NCBI GenBank assembly: GCA_965220385.1
Contig: OZ244825.1
Span: forward strand, 4,526,001-4,590,000
Length of the DNA stretch: 64,000 nucleotides
DNA from: PCPOR2b sp965220385
GTDB lineage: Bacteria; Poribacteria; WGA-4E; PCPOR2b
Direction of reading: 5' to 3'
Below the pieces are notes generated by a model that did not search any database, had not been told where the DNA came from, and saw nothing but the letters and a program-made list of their open reading frames with translations. The translations under genes were made by a program, and so were the position numbers. Positions 9,120 to 17,280 of this stretch are shown here, piece by piece (position 1 is the stretch's first letter; every line of letters starts with the position of its first letter).

Positions 9120-10205
9120 TTACCGCTGCTCATATTCAAATGGGAACGTCACCGGTTCACCATCGTTCGTCCACGATGTCGCCATCGCCACGTCAATCTC
9201 CCGATCCTTTCGGCCATTGTAAGCCCCATACTCTGGCTCGGTGTCGTTGCGAACAGCATTTGCGATACTCATCAGTTCAGAAGCGACGGGAATTTCGCCA
9301 TCACTGAGCGGGTAATTTCGCAACGGATTTTCCCACACCACTTCCGGCGTTGTATCCGCCACGAGGGCGGCAACGGTCTCAAACCCATCAACATCGTTGG
9401 TTTTGCGGGTGACCGTGATTTCGCGTTGCGCATCGGCAGTGTCGCTTAGAATGACCGCTTCGTCACGGAAGCACATCCCGCGTTCGGCGTAGAACTTCGT
9501 GCCGTTGAAACCGCGAAGCGGCGACCCGTAAGACAAGCTGCTGAAATTGAATACCCCGACCGCGCCATCGGCAAATTCGATGATGCCCTGCTGCCACTCT
9601 TCTGAGTCGCGTGGCGGCTGACCTTGCCGCCAGAGGTGCTCCTGGACTGTGAAGCTCTTTCGGACCCCAAAGACGCGAACGGGTTCGTTATCAAATCCGA
9701 CGTAACTGCGAATCAAGCCGATCCCGTGATACCCGTGCCCACGAAATTCGTTGTAGGCGACGTTGACTTTGCCAAACACACCCGCCAGAATCATCTCGCG
9801 TTTGATCCGTTCCGATGGCACACGATAATAGTTTTCGTTGACCTCAATCTTTGTTCCGTGCTGCTTTGCGGATTCGATCATCTTGTCAGACCAACCGAGA
9901 TCTGTGTCGAGCGGCGTTTCGGTACAATAGCTCACCCCATGTTCAGAGCACAGCAGCCCCGGGATGTGATTGTTGCTCGGCGTAATTACGATAGAGCAGA
10001 TATCTGGCGTCTCTTTTTCCAGCATCTCAGCGGTGTCTGTGTATGCAGCAACGTTATACTTTTCGCCCTGCTCTTTGACGGAATCTTCGTGTAGATCGCA
10101 AACGGCGACAAGTTCAAGGTCGTCCTTCAGCTTCGCAATGAGCGGAAGGTACGTGCCCGTTCCACGATTCCCTGTGCCGATATGTGCAATTTTGAGCTTG
10201 TCCAT
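9120..10205 (-). CDS. Gfo/Idh/MocA family oxidoreductase (1 of 6)
   Basis: The 361-residue protein has the dinucleotide-binding motif GTGNRGT at 10-16 and the family catalytic-region segment beginning CTETPLDTD, where most members read EKP. The second half is the alpha/beta dimerisation domain. GAGGAGGCG precedes the ATG at 10205. Its stop converges with that of the rhamnonate-dehydratase-like gene 22 bases away, so the two may belong to one pathway although they are on opposite strands. Members oxidise or epimerise sugars, inositols or their derivatives with NAD(P). Confidence 0.88.
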   Translation of the reverse strand: MDKLKIAHIGTGNRGTGTYLPLIAKLKDDLELVAVCDLHEDSVKEQGEKYNVAAYTDTAEMLEKETPDICSIVITPSNNHIPGLLCSEHGVSYCTETPLDTDLGWSDKMIESAKQHGTKIEVNENYYRVPSERIKREMILAGVFGKVNVAYNEFRGHGYHGIGLIRSYVGFDNEPVRVFGVRKSFTVQEHLWRQGQPPRDSEEWQQGIIEFADGAVGVFNFSSLSYGSPLRGFNGTKFYAERGMCFRDEAVILSDTADAQREITVTRKTNDVDGFETVAALVADTTPEVVWENPLRNYPLSDGEIPVASELMSIANAVRNDTEPEYGAYNGRKDREIDVAMATSWTNDGEPVTFPFEYEQR

Positions 10206-10538
10206 TGATTCGCCTCCTCTGGAAATTGAAGATCGAAGGTTGTTTTCACACTGAAAAAGAGTAGACTATGGATGCGGTTTCCGTTCAACCCAAAAGTACC
10301 GCGGATCAAAAACAACGGCAACCTGAAATGAGACGGTACATTTTGATTTCACCGGTTTTTCTCCGCTGCGAAAGGCGACTCAACACTCCAATCTAACCCT
10401 AAACGCATTATAGCAAAAGCCTTGATAGAAGTCAATTTCTGTTGATTTTTGGATCCACCGGAGCGTGTAAAGAAATTGCCTTTACAGAAAGCATCGCCGG
10501 TAAGGCGATATGTTGAAACTTGGAAGGTAAAATCATCT
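10206..10538. other. divergent intergenic region with a hairpin
   Basis: This 333-base stretch separates two divergently read genes, so it should hold promoters for both. I see a six-pair hairpin ATCGCC/GGCGAT at 10493-10509, just before the methyltransferase start. I see no convincing -35/-10 pair. Open frames crossing the region have no protein-like features. Confidence 0.4.
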
Positions 10539-11336
10539 ATGAGTAAAATTCATGAGGCCAATCGTCGGCACTGGAATAGCCAAGCACCAACATGGGAGGA
10601 ACGCCTAAATCGTGATGGGCGTTGGCGCAGGTGCGACAAAGAGCCTGAAGTGGCATTTGAGGGAGAAACACTTACTATAATCCAAGAGATGGTAGGCGAT
10701 CTGCGGGACAAACAGGTGTGCATCATTGGTAGCGGTGATAATATGGCAGCCTACGCGCTTGCAGGGTTAGGAGCAGTCGTAACTTCCACAGATATTTCAG
10801 AGGAACGGTTGAAGTTAGCAGAGGATCGTGCAGAGTCACTCGGTATGTCGATTGATTTTGTTCGTTCCGATGCCGCCGATCTCGGATTCGCAGCCGATTC
10901 GACTTTTGATTTGGTCTGCTCCACAAACGGTTTCTTTGTGTGGATTGCTGACCTCGGTGCGGTTTTTCGTGAGGTATCAAGAATCTTGAAGCCAAGGGGC
11001 GCATACGTTTTCTATGACATCCATCCATTTATGCGTCCATGGAAGGAGCAAGTAACGCCTATTGAAATGGAGAAACCTTATTGGGACACCGGACCGTTTC
11101 AAGAGTCAGTGGGCGAATCATACGAGTTTAACTGGACCTTAGCGGATCTGCTTAATCCGTTGGCACAAGCTGGATTGACCTTGAAAAAAGTTGTCGAAAG
11201 CCCAGCGCAGGATCCCGGGTTTTGGCAGGGTAGCGGTAATGCGTCTGATACCGATGAATCGCTGCTTGATTGGAGACAAAATCCCCGTGCTGGCTTGCCT
11301 GTTTGGCTGACGGTCGCTGCATCCAAAATTGATTGA
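10539..11336 (+). CDS. class I SAM-dependent methyltransferase
   Basis: The start at 10539 is chosen because GGAAGG lies 11 bases upstream and the product then begins MSKIHEANRRHWN, a normal N-terminus for this type. The 265-residue protein has motif I VCIIGSGDNMAAYAL, an acidic Asp in STDISEERL closing strand 2, DLVCSTNGFFVW as motif IV, and RILKPRGAYVFYDIHP as the post-motif strand. The pattern recalls the Methyltransf_11 group, which includes UbiE-like and natural-product methyltransferases. The substrate is unknown. Confidence 0.86.
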   Translation: MSKIHEANRRHWNSQAPTWEERLNRDGRWRRCDKEPEVAFEGETLTIIQEMVGDLRDKQVCIIGSGDNMAAYALAGLGAVVTSTDISEERLKLAEDRAESLGMSIDFVRSDAADLGFAADSTFDLVCSTNGFFVWIADLGAVFREVSRILKPRGAYVFYDIHPFMRPWKEQVTPIEMEKPYWDTGPFQESVGESYEFNWTLADLLNPLAQAGLTLKKVVESPAQDPGFWQGSGNASDTDESLLDWRQNPRAGLPVWLTVAASKID

Positions 11337-11397
11337 GGTACGGTTAACATCCAATAGCAAGTTGCCCCGGTTATCCTGCGAAAGGAAGATTCACATA

Positions 11398-11910
11398 ATG
11401 ATAGAGATACGGTCAGAACGACGCGGGGAGTATCAGAAGATCCGTCAGGTTATCGTCGCTGCATTCGGTGGTGACACCGAAGCCAACCTCGTTGAATTGC
11501 TTCGAGATAGAAACAAGGCGCCGGTCGCGCTCGTGGCAGTCAGTGACAATAAGATTGTGGGCCATATCATGTTTTCGCCGGTTACGATAACACCCGCGCC
11601 CAAAACATTCCGTGCTGTTGGACTAGCACCCCTATCTGTCCTGCCAGAGTTCCAACGGCAGGGCATTGGCTCTATGTTGGCACGTGAAGGGCTAAAAAAA
11701 TGCGCGGCGATCGGATTTGAGGCGGCAGTCGTATTGGGAAGCCATCACTATTACCTACGATTCGGTTTCTCCCGTGCCAGCCTTTACGGCTTGAGCAACG
11801 AATATGATGCCGACGAACATTTTATGGCAATGGAATTGAAGAAAGGGGCTCTTGATAAAGTCAGCGGCACCGTGCGGTATTTGTCAGAATTCAAGGAGTG
11901 TGGTTGCTGA
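11398..11910 (+). CDS. GNAT N-acetyltransferase, YhbS-like
   Basis: The start at 11398 has AAAGGAAG nine bases upstream; the longer frame from 11329 would overlap the preceding stop and lacks a site. The 170-residue product carries the acetyl-CoA signature LPEFQRQGIGSMLAREGL after the strand VGLAPLSV, then VVLGSHHYYLRFGF. That order is characteristic of YhbS-like acetyltransferases. The substrate is unknown. A strong stem-loop lies 18 bases after the stop. Confidence 0.88.
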   Translation: MIEIRSERRGEYQKIRQVIVAAFGGDTEANLVELLRDRNKAPVALVAVSDNKIVGHIMFSPVTITPAPKTFRAVGLAPLSVLPEFQRQGIGSMLAREGLKKCAAIGFEAAVVLGSHHYYLRFGFSRASLYGLSNEYDADEHFMAMELKKGALDKVSGTVRYLSEFKECGC

Positions 11911-11928
11911 GAAATTCATCTACAGGAT

Positions 11929-11957
11929 AATCGGTCAATGAAACTGACAAACCGATT
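11929..11957 (+). terminator. stem-loop after the YhbS-like gene
   Basis: AATCGGTCA pairs with TGACaaACCGATT (a two-base bulge) around a seven-base loop, making an 11-pair hairpin. There is no downstream T-run, so if it ends transcription it is not by the standard intrinsic mechanism. Confidence 0.4.
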
Positions 11958-12002
11958 TGAAGATCTCACCAACAAGGTGAACCTTCTTACCTAAATGAGG
12001 GG

Positions 12003-12137
12003 TGCTCATAATTATTGTCTGAATCAGGATTCTCCCCGATAGATCGGGACAGGCAGGATTAAAGGATTTACAGGAGGCTATGATTCAAGTTGACACCTGA
12101 CAGTATCCGCGTAGAGGCCATAATTGTTGTCTGAACC
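12003..12137. repeat. direct repeat CATAATTrTTGTCTGAAyC with CCCGAT/ATCGGG hairpin
   Basis: CATAATTATTGTCTGAATC near 12007 recurs as CATAATTGTTGTCTGAACC near 12118. Between them is the hairpin CCCGATAGATCGGG at 12035-12048. The phrase TCTGAATCAGGAT is also found upstream of the ECF sigma gene (58860-58870). This is intergenic repeat DNA within a 361-base gap without a gene. Confidence 0.5.
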
Positions 12138-12142
12138 ACTAA

Positions 12143-12222
12143 GTAGATTTTAGAATTACTTATACACTTTCAATGCACAACCAACCCCTAAATCCCCCTT
12201 ATCAGGGGGACTTTAAGAGGAA
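12143..12222 (+). repeat. dispersed intergenic repeat, copy A
   Basis: The copy begins GTAGATTTTAGAATTACTTA, passes through ATGCACAACCAACCCCTAAA, and contains a CCCCCTTATCAGGGGG hairpin followed by ACTTT. The same beginning, the CCCTAAATCC segment and the TCAGGGGG-ACTT segment are found in inverse orientation at 36456-36657 (copy B) and 42958-43061 (copy C). Confidence 0.7.
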
Positions 12223-12271
12223 ATGTGTAAGTCTTGCTCGATAGCCATTTGTAACATCTTGGAGTGGTATA

Positions 12272-13057
12272 TTGATTGATCACGACAACCTTGAGGAATT
12301 CTCCGATCCAGCCAACTATGATATGGAGGATACCAGCGATACAGGCATTGCCTTTTACACTGCCTTGGCACAAGAGACTAGCGATCCTGTGCTCGAAATC
12401 GCCTGTGGCACGGGTCGTGTCAGTATCCCGATTGCGCGATTGGGTTTTTCTGTAACCGGTTTAGATATCGTACCGGGAATGATAGCGCGGGCACGTAGCA
12501 AATCTGTTGGATTATCTACGCGCTGGATTGTGGGTGATGCCCGCACATTTGACCTAGGCGAACAGTTTCGGCTCATCTTCTTGACAGGTAACGCCTTTCA
12601 AGCTTTTCTGACAAACGCGGATCAGGAAGCGTTGTTGCAACGTGTGTATACACATTTACACGATGAGGGATTGTTTGCTTTTGAGACGCGCAATCCCATT
12701 TTCCCGCACTCCCAATCCCCAGCGGGATTATTCGTGCCTCTCGAAACAAACGCAGAGGAACAAGAGTGGTCCTCTTTTACGGATGTAAATGGGTGTGAAG
12801 TGCGCGTGTCGAGAACCTACGTATATGACCATGTGGCTCAGATCCATCACTGGACGACCTACAAACGCTGGCACGACGATGGGGAGGAACACACTAAGAT
12901 TACGCGTACTGCGTTGCGCTACACCTTCCCACAGGAACTTGCAGCACTGCTGCACTACAATGGCTTCAGCATCGAACGGCAGTATGGCGATTGGAATTTA
13001 GAGCCGCTGACTGCTGATAGTCCTAGCATCATCTCAATCTGCCGCAAGCGAGGCTGA
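12272..13057 (+). CDS. class I SAM-dependent methyltransferase (TTG start)
   Basis: The likely start is TTG at 12272 with TTGGAG about seven bases upstream; no ATG gives a complete N-terminus. The 261-residue protein has motif I LEIACGTGRVSIPIA, Asp in GLDIVPGM closing strand 2, and RLIFLTGNAFQAF as motif IV. The C-terminal part has a beta-rich insert before the last strand, as in many bacterial methyltransferases of the Methyltransf_25 type. The acceptor is unknown. The next gene starts 14 bases after the stop, so the two are probably cotranscribed. Confidence 0.84.
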   Translation: MIDHDNLEEFSDPANYDMEDTSDTGIAFYTALAQETSDPVLEIACGTGRVSIPIARLGFSVTGLDIVPGMIARARSKSVGLSTRWIVGDARTFDLGEQFRLIFLTGNAFQAFLTNADQEALLQRVYTHLHDEGLFAFETRNPIFPHSQSPAGLFVPLETNAEEQEWSSFTDVNGCEVRVSRTYVYDHVAQIHHWTTYKRWHDDGEEHTKITRTALRYTFPQELAALLHYNGFSIERQYGDWNLEPLTADSPSIISICRKRG

Positions 13058-13071
13058 GTTGGAGGATTAAC

Positions 13072-14094
13072 ATGGATAAATACTTGCGCTCCACGGACGT
13101 GATGGACTATAACCACCCCGAAGTCCAAGACCTAGCGCGTACCTTGGGAGACGGAATATCAGAGCAAACGACAATCGCAAAACGCTGCTTTGAGTGGGTC
13201 CGAGATGAAATCAAGCACAGCGGTGACTTCAAGATGAATCCGACGACCTGCGCTGCGTCCGAGGTATTGCGTTATAAGACCGGATGGTGTTTTGCCAAGA
13301 GCCATCTGCTAACTGCGCTCTTGAGGGCAAACCGTATACCCGCCGGTCTGTGTTACCAACGACTCACACGAAATGGTAAAACGCCTCCCTTCACACTACA
13401 CGGTTTGAATGCAGTTTGCCTGCCCGAATTTGGGTGGTACAGAATCGATCCAAGAGGCAACAGAAGCGGAGTGGACGCCCAATTCGATCCGCCCAACGAG
13501 AAATTAGCTTGGCACATAGCCGTTGAGGGAGAAAAGAATCTCCGAAATGTGTGGGCAGATCCGCTGCCATCGGTCATTGCTGTCTTGAGAAACTACGACA
13601 CTTGGGACGAAGTTCGGGATCATCTACCAGACCTGCCCTTTCAGGGGCGAGATATTCGCTATCAGGCAGTCATCCTCAAGGATCATCACGTTCTTTTACT
13701 GAGGATCGAAGAGAAGGACCAGGCTTTCTGGGTAATTCCCGGCGGTGGACGGGAGGGTTCGGAATCCGAAGAAGAATGCGTGATACGAGAGGTACGGGAA
13801 GAAACACATCTCCGAGTAGAAGTAGAGCGACTTATTCTAGACGAGAAGGTCCCGCAAGACGCCATCTACGAGCGACACAAGACGTACCTATGCCAGATTG
13901 TCGGAGGCGTTGCCCAGCCCGGGATTGAACCTGAGGTAGGTGATACAGAATCTCCGATAAAGGATATTGGCTGGTTTGATCTCCGAGCGGTGGATTCTTG
14001 GGACACACTTGGTGACAGTTCATCCTTTGCCTTCTCGCTCCTAAAACGGATTAGGGAAAAGTTAGGTTATGCAAGAGAAACATTAAACAACTGA
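13072..14094 (+). CDS. transglutaminase-like domain fused to a NUDIX hydrolase domain
   Basis: The 340-residue protein, preceded by TTGGAGGAT, joins two enzymes. Residues about 1-160 form a transglutaminase/papain-like domain with Cys73 in GWCFAKS, His110 in LHGLNAV and Asp126 in YRIDPRGN, a full Cys-His-Asp triad. Residues about 195-330 form a NUDIX domain whose box spans 225-247: Gly225, Glu231, then REVREET with Arg239, Glu240, Glu243 and Glu244, and Leu247. Both active sites look intact. The fusion is unusual and suggests hydrolysis of a nucleoside-diphosphate-linked compound plus an amide or peptide bond. The actual substrate is unknown. Confidence 0.88.
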   Translation: MDKYLRSTDVMDYNHPEVQDLARTLGDGISEQTTIAKRCFEWVRDEIKHSGDFKMNPTTCAASEVLRYKTGWCFAKSHLLTALLRANRIPAGLCYQRLTRNGKTPPFTLHGLNAVCLPEFGWYRIDPRGNRSGVDAQFDPPNEKLAWHIAVEGEKNLRNVWADPLPSVIAVLRNYDTWDEVRDHLPDLPFQGRDIRYQAVILKDHHVLLLRIEEKDQAFWVIPGGGREGSESEEECVIREVREETHLRVEVERLILDEKVPQDAIYERHKTYLCQIVGGVAQPGIEPEVGDTESPIKDIGWFDLRAVDSWDTLGDSSSFAFSLLKRIREKLGYARETLNN

Positions 14095-14143
14095 AGAAGC
14101 CTTGCAATTAATATTGTGGCTTATATGAGCGGAGCAATCAAAT

Positions 14144-14266
14144 ATGGATGTCCCGTTATCACTTATAGAGAAAAGCCTTTCAAACTCTCTTGAATACGAG
14201 ATTCGGCTTGCAAAGTGCACGAAATTCAAAAAGAATCGTATCTTTCGCTGTTGGGTAGCTGACTGA
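14144..14266 (+). pseudogene. N-terminal part of the downstream APH-like kinase, separated by an in-frame TGA
   Basis: An ATG at 14144, with a GGAGC about eight bases upstream, opens 40 codons ending at a TGA at 14264-14266. This frame is the same as that of the kinase starting at 14285. The peptide reads as the missing start of that kinase: it contains LSLIEKSLSNSLEYEIRLAK and then strand-like residues leading into PSCLPEVLLVKMAR after the TGA. The downstream protein lacks an N-terminal lobe without it. Either a nonsense mutation, a sequencing error, or readthrough of TGA explains the layout. Confidence 0.55.
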
Positions 14267-14284
14267 CCGAGTTGCCTGCCAGAG

Positions 14285-15223
14285 GTGTTGCTCGTCAAGA
14301 TGGCGAGACAGACCAAGCACGAACCGTATGATCGCGAACGGGATTGTATCGGAAGCTCGGCTTGGAAACTCTTCAACGAATGGGCTGCGCTTCAATTCTT
14401 GGGTAAAATCAATAGTGACAGGATGATTACTCCCAAGTTCATCGCCGGCGATGCTGTACAGGGGTTAGTCGCATTTGAGTATGTGTCAAAAGCGCGTTCG
14501 TTCAGGGATATATTGCGTAAATCCAATGCAGCCGAGCGAGCACACGCTCTACTTGCTCACGCTCAAGCAATGGGACGTATGCACGGAAGCACCTATGGGA
14601 GGAAAAACGAATGGCTCAACATACGGACGGGTCTGAGCGCCCATTACCAAGCAAAGACAGATTCATTCGATGGAATCCTCCGAACCTTTCGTAGATTCGC
14701 AACATTAGTTGGGCAACCAGAATCTATCGCTGTTGAGAGCGAACTATCCGAATTACAGGAGATTCTTTCAAACGCTGAACCATTTTCCGCTTTTAGGCAT
14801 GTGGATATTGCTCCCCAAAACTATCTGTTGGTGGACGACGGTGTGAAACTTGTCGATTTTGAGTACAGTAGTTACGGGTACTTTCTCCTCGATGCTCCTC
14901 TCGGTCCATTTCCTTTTCCGGTGCGCTGGGAATGTGATGAAGTTTTGGCGCAAGAGATCGAAAGCGTTTATCGGAAAGAATTATCCTCTGGCTTTCGTGG
15001 AGCACTAGGCGACGCTATTTATTACAAGGGGCTACTGATAGCTTGGATATATTGGCTACTACGTCTTGGTCCCATCCCCCGAACGCGTGCAGATATGATT
15101 GAAGTATCCGATGAGTTAGCCCGTCGGTGCAAGACGATAGCACGTTTGAGCAGCGAGATTGAGTATTTACCACAGATCGGGCGTACATTTGAGCAAGTGG
15201 CAATAGTCCACGAAACCCATTGA
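14285..15223 (+). CDS. APH/choline kinase-like phosphotransferase, possibly 5'-truncated
   Basis: From a GTG at 14285 the frame encodes 312 residues starting MLLVKMAR, where Lys5 is the strand-3 ATP lysine. The catalytic loop is RHVDIAPQNYLL with Asp174 and Asn179, and the metal aspartate is Asp191 in LVDFEYSS. A kinase of this fold should have about 40 residues before the strand-3 lysine. Those residues appear upstream in the same frame, cut off by a TGA at 14264. No Shine-Dalgarno precedes the GTG. The true gene probably spans 14144-15223. It follows the transglutaminase-NUDIX gene by 50 bases. Confidence 0.75.
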   Translation: MLLVKMARQTKHEPYDRERDCIGSSAWKLFNEWAALQFLGKINSDRMITPKFIAGDAVQGLVAFEYVSKARSFRDILRKSNAAERAHALLAHAQAMGRMHGSTYGRKNEWLNIRTGLSAHYQAKTDSFDGILRTFRRFATLVGQPESIAVESELSELQEILSNAEPFSAFRHVDIAPQNYLLVDDGVKLVDFEYSSYGYFLLDAPLGPFPFPVRWECDEVLAQEIESVYRKELSSGFRGALGDAIYYKGLLIAWIYWLLRLGPIPRTRADMIEVSDELARRCKTIARLSSEIEYLPQIGRTFEQVAIVHETH

Positions 15224-15302
15224 CCAGGGCCAGCAATCAATATTTACACGCTATTCCGCGTTCGCAAACTGTGAAAACTTAGACGAAACAGCAAAAGAAG
15301 AA

Positions 15303-16367
15303 ATGGCCTCTACTAAAACCAACGATACCTCCAACGATGGCACCGACTTCGTAAGCGGCATCGATTTAGCCCGGATGTTCTACATTGAAGTTGTGCGTCC
15401 ACTCATAGAAGGGCGAGTTCACAGTGCAGCGAGGCTAGGCTCAGGGTCGGATGTCCTCGGTTTTGATACCCCACGATCAACAGATCACGGTTGGGGACCA
15501 CAATTACACATTTTTGTGGCAGCCGCTGAGGTAGATGCCATTCGCACGATTATCGATTCCACCTTGCCAGAGGAGTTTCACGGCTGGCCCGTGCGCTTCG
15601 GTTGGGATGAGGTCGCCGTTCAGCACCATGTGAACGTTGTACCCCTTAGGGAATGGCTTGAATCGCATCTGGGATTCGATCCGCAAGTGAATATCACGGT
15701 CCAGAACTGGCTTACGACACCACAACAACTCCTGCTAGAGGTGACAGCAGGCGCGGTCTTTCATGATCCCGACGGAGACTTGAAACGCGTGCGCGATAAA
15801 CTGGAGTGGTATCCAAACGATATCTGGCTATGGCTCTTGGCTTGTCAGTGGCGTCGAATCGCTCAAGAAGAGGCATTTGTTGGTCGCACGGCTGAAGCCG
15901 GCGATGAACTCGGTTCACGAATCCTGACAGCCCGAATTGTCCGCGATCTCATAAGACTCTGCTTCCTTATAGAGCGGCGATATGCCCCGTATAACAAATG
16001 GCTAGGCAGCGCATTCCAAAATCTCCGCATTGCCTCTGGACTCACCCCGCATTTGGATGCAGCACTCAAGGCAACGGACTATCCTACCAGAGAAGCTGCA
16101 CTCTGTTCCGCATACGAATATGTCGGGCGTTGCCACAATCAACTTAACCTCGCCCCTCCCGTTGATCCTGAAACCCGCCTGTTCTACAAACGTCCCTTTC
16201 GGGTGCTCGGAGGAGATCGATTTGCTGAAGCGTGCCTAGTAGCCATCCAAGACAAGTGGTTGAGAAAGCAACCGCTTGTAGGCAGCATCGATCAGTTTGT
16301 GGACAGTACGGATGTCCTGAGCAGTGCACACCGATCTCGGTGCCTTGCCAATATCTATGACAACTGA
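15303..16367 (+). CDS. DUF4037 protein with a nucleotidyltransferase-like N-terminus
   Basis: The 354-residue protein begins with a nucleotidyltransferase-like pattern: GSGSD at 46-50, Asp55 and Asp61 in LGFDTPRSTDHGWG, then strand QLHIFVAA. The C-terminal half, with a YNKWLGSAFQNL segment, matches the DUF4037 layout as I remember it. The pattern suggests transfer of a nucleotidyl group to a small molecule, similar to antibiotic adenylyltransferases, but this is an inference. It follows the APH-like gene by 79 bases and may belong to the same group of small-molecule-modifying genes. Confidence 0.8.
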   Translation: MASTKTNDTSNDGTDFVSGIDLARMFYIEVVRPLIEGRVHSAARLGSGSDVLGFDTPRSTDHGWGPQLHIFVAAAEVDAIRTIIDSTLPEEFHGWPVRFGWDEVAVQHHVNVVPLREWLESHLGFDPQVNITVQNWLTTPQQLLLEVTAGAVFHDPDGDLKRVRDKLEWYPNDIWLWLLACQWRRIAQEEAFVGRTAEAGDELGSRILTARIVRDLIRLCFLIERRYAPYNKWLGSAFQNLRIASGLTPHLDAALKATDYPTREAALCSAYEYVGRCHNQLNLAPPVDPETRLFYKRPFRVLGGDRFAEACLVAIQDKWLRKQPLVGSIDQFVDSTDVLSSAHRSRCLANIYDN

Positions 16368-16399
16368 TTCCCATACACCCGAATATATGAGGAGAAAAA

Positions 16400-17155
16400 A
16401 TGCGGATACAAATTACTGATGCAGAGCAGACGAACGGAAGAATGAGTGAGGCTAACTTGGATTTGGCTGTTCGGCTACTGCGAGAAGTTGGAGCGGTAAT
16501 CCTTGAGAATGCTGTGCCGCTCGATATTGTCAAAGAAGCGCAAACCGCCTATTTCGATGCAATCCGACGCGGCAGGAGGCGTAAGGTTCGCCACGCAAAC
16601 GAAATGCCGTACCTGCATCACCAGTTTATCGCCAATCCGTTCGCCCTCCAAGTCATTGAAGCCGCCATGGGCAAGAAGATAGCCTTATTCCTTTCTTGGA
16701 TTCATGACAGCCCCCCAAACGCAGACGAAAACGAGGTAGAAAGCATCCCCCATCGCGATGGCAACCACCTATTTCCTGAACTGCCCTGCGTGCTTCCTGT
16801 CTCAGGGATTTATGTAGACATCCCGCTAGTTGATTTTTTAGAGGAGAATGGGGCGACAAAAATTTGGCCCAGCTCGCATCTCATTATGGACTGCCCACCA
16901 TCAGATGTCCAAAATCTAGGAGAACGAGGAAAGCACCTGCCCTCCCTACAGGTGACAATGCCCATGGGATCCCTGATTCTTCGTGATATGCGATTGTGGC
17001 ATGCAGGGATGCCGAACAGAACCAATACGAACCGTCCAATGCTCGATCTCGGCTATACGCGTATATTCCCTCATGCGAGTGAACGCGTCCGAATACCTCA
17101 AGAGCTCAAGAAACATTGGTCTGCGTCAGCCAAGAAGCTTCTTCGGACAGGCTAG
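16400..17155 (+). CDS. phytanoyl-CoA dioxygenase (PhyH) family Fe(II)/2-oxoglutarate oxygenase
   Basis: The 251-residue protein follows TGAGGAGAAAAA. Iron ligands are His118 and Asp120 in IPHRDGNHL and the distal His201 in RLWHAGMPN. Arg212 in TNRPML is the expected 2-oxoglutarate-binding arginine. The segment VDFLEENGATKIWPSSH at 144-160 is a family hallmark. The reaction is hydroxylation or related oxidation of a small substrate with 2-oxoglutarate and oxygen. The family is strongly expanded in Poribacteria and other marine heterotrophs, which supports the taxonomic guess. Confidence 0.9.
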   Translation: MRIQITDAEQTNGRMSEANLDLAVRLLREVGAVILENAVPLDIVKEAQTAYFDAIRRGRRRKVRHANEMPYLHHQFIANPFALQVIEAAMGKKIALFLSWIHDSPPNADENEVESIPHRDGNHLFPELPCVLPVSGIYVDIPLVDFLEENGATKIWPSSHLIMDCPPSDVQNLGERGKHLPSLQVTMPMGSLILRDMRLWHAGMPNRTNTNRPMLDLGYTRIFPHASERVRIPQELKKHWSASAKKLLRTG

Positions 17156-17220
17156 GGACAAGTTGCGAGCTATCCCGTAGGTCGAGTTTCCATACTCGAC
17201 ACGTAATCTGAACTTTCCCC

Positions 17221-17249
17221 TTGATACTTAACACATGTTATGCTACAAT
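17221..17249 (+). promoter_or_regulatory. sigma-70 promoter for the gene at 17281
   Basis: TTGATA at 17221-17226 and TACAAT at 17244-17249 are separated by exactly 17 bases. The start codon lies 32 bases after the -10 box with CGAGGGAAAA between them. Confidence 0.65.
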
Positions 17250-17280
17250 TGCATCCACTATCTCACTTTACGAGGGAAAA

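Noticed and set aside
14083..14376. 97-residue minus-strand frame over the kinase start
   Set aside because: It lies opposite the kinase coding sequence, and the kinase motifs in the plus strand are much stronger.
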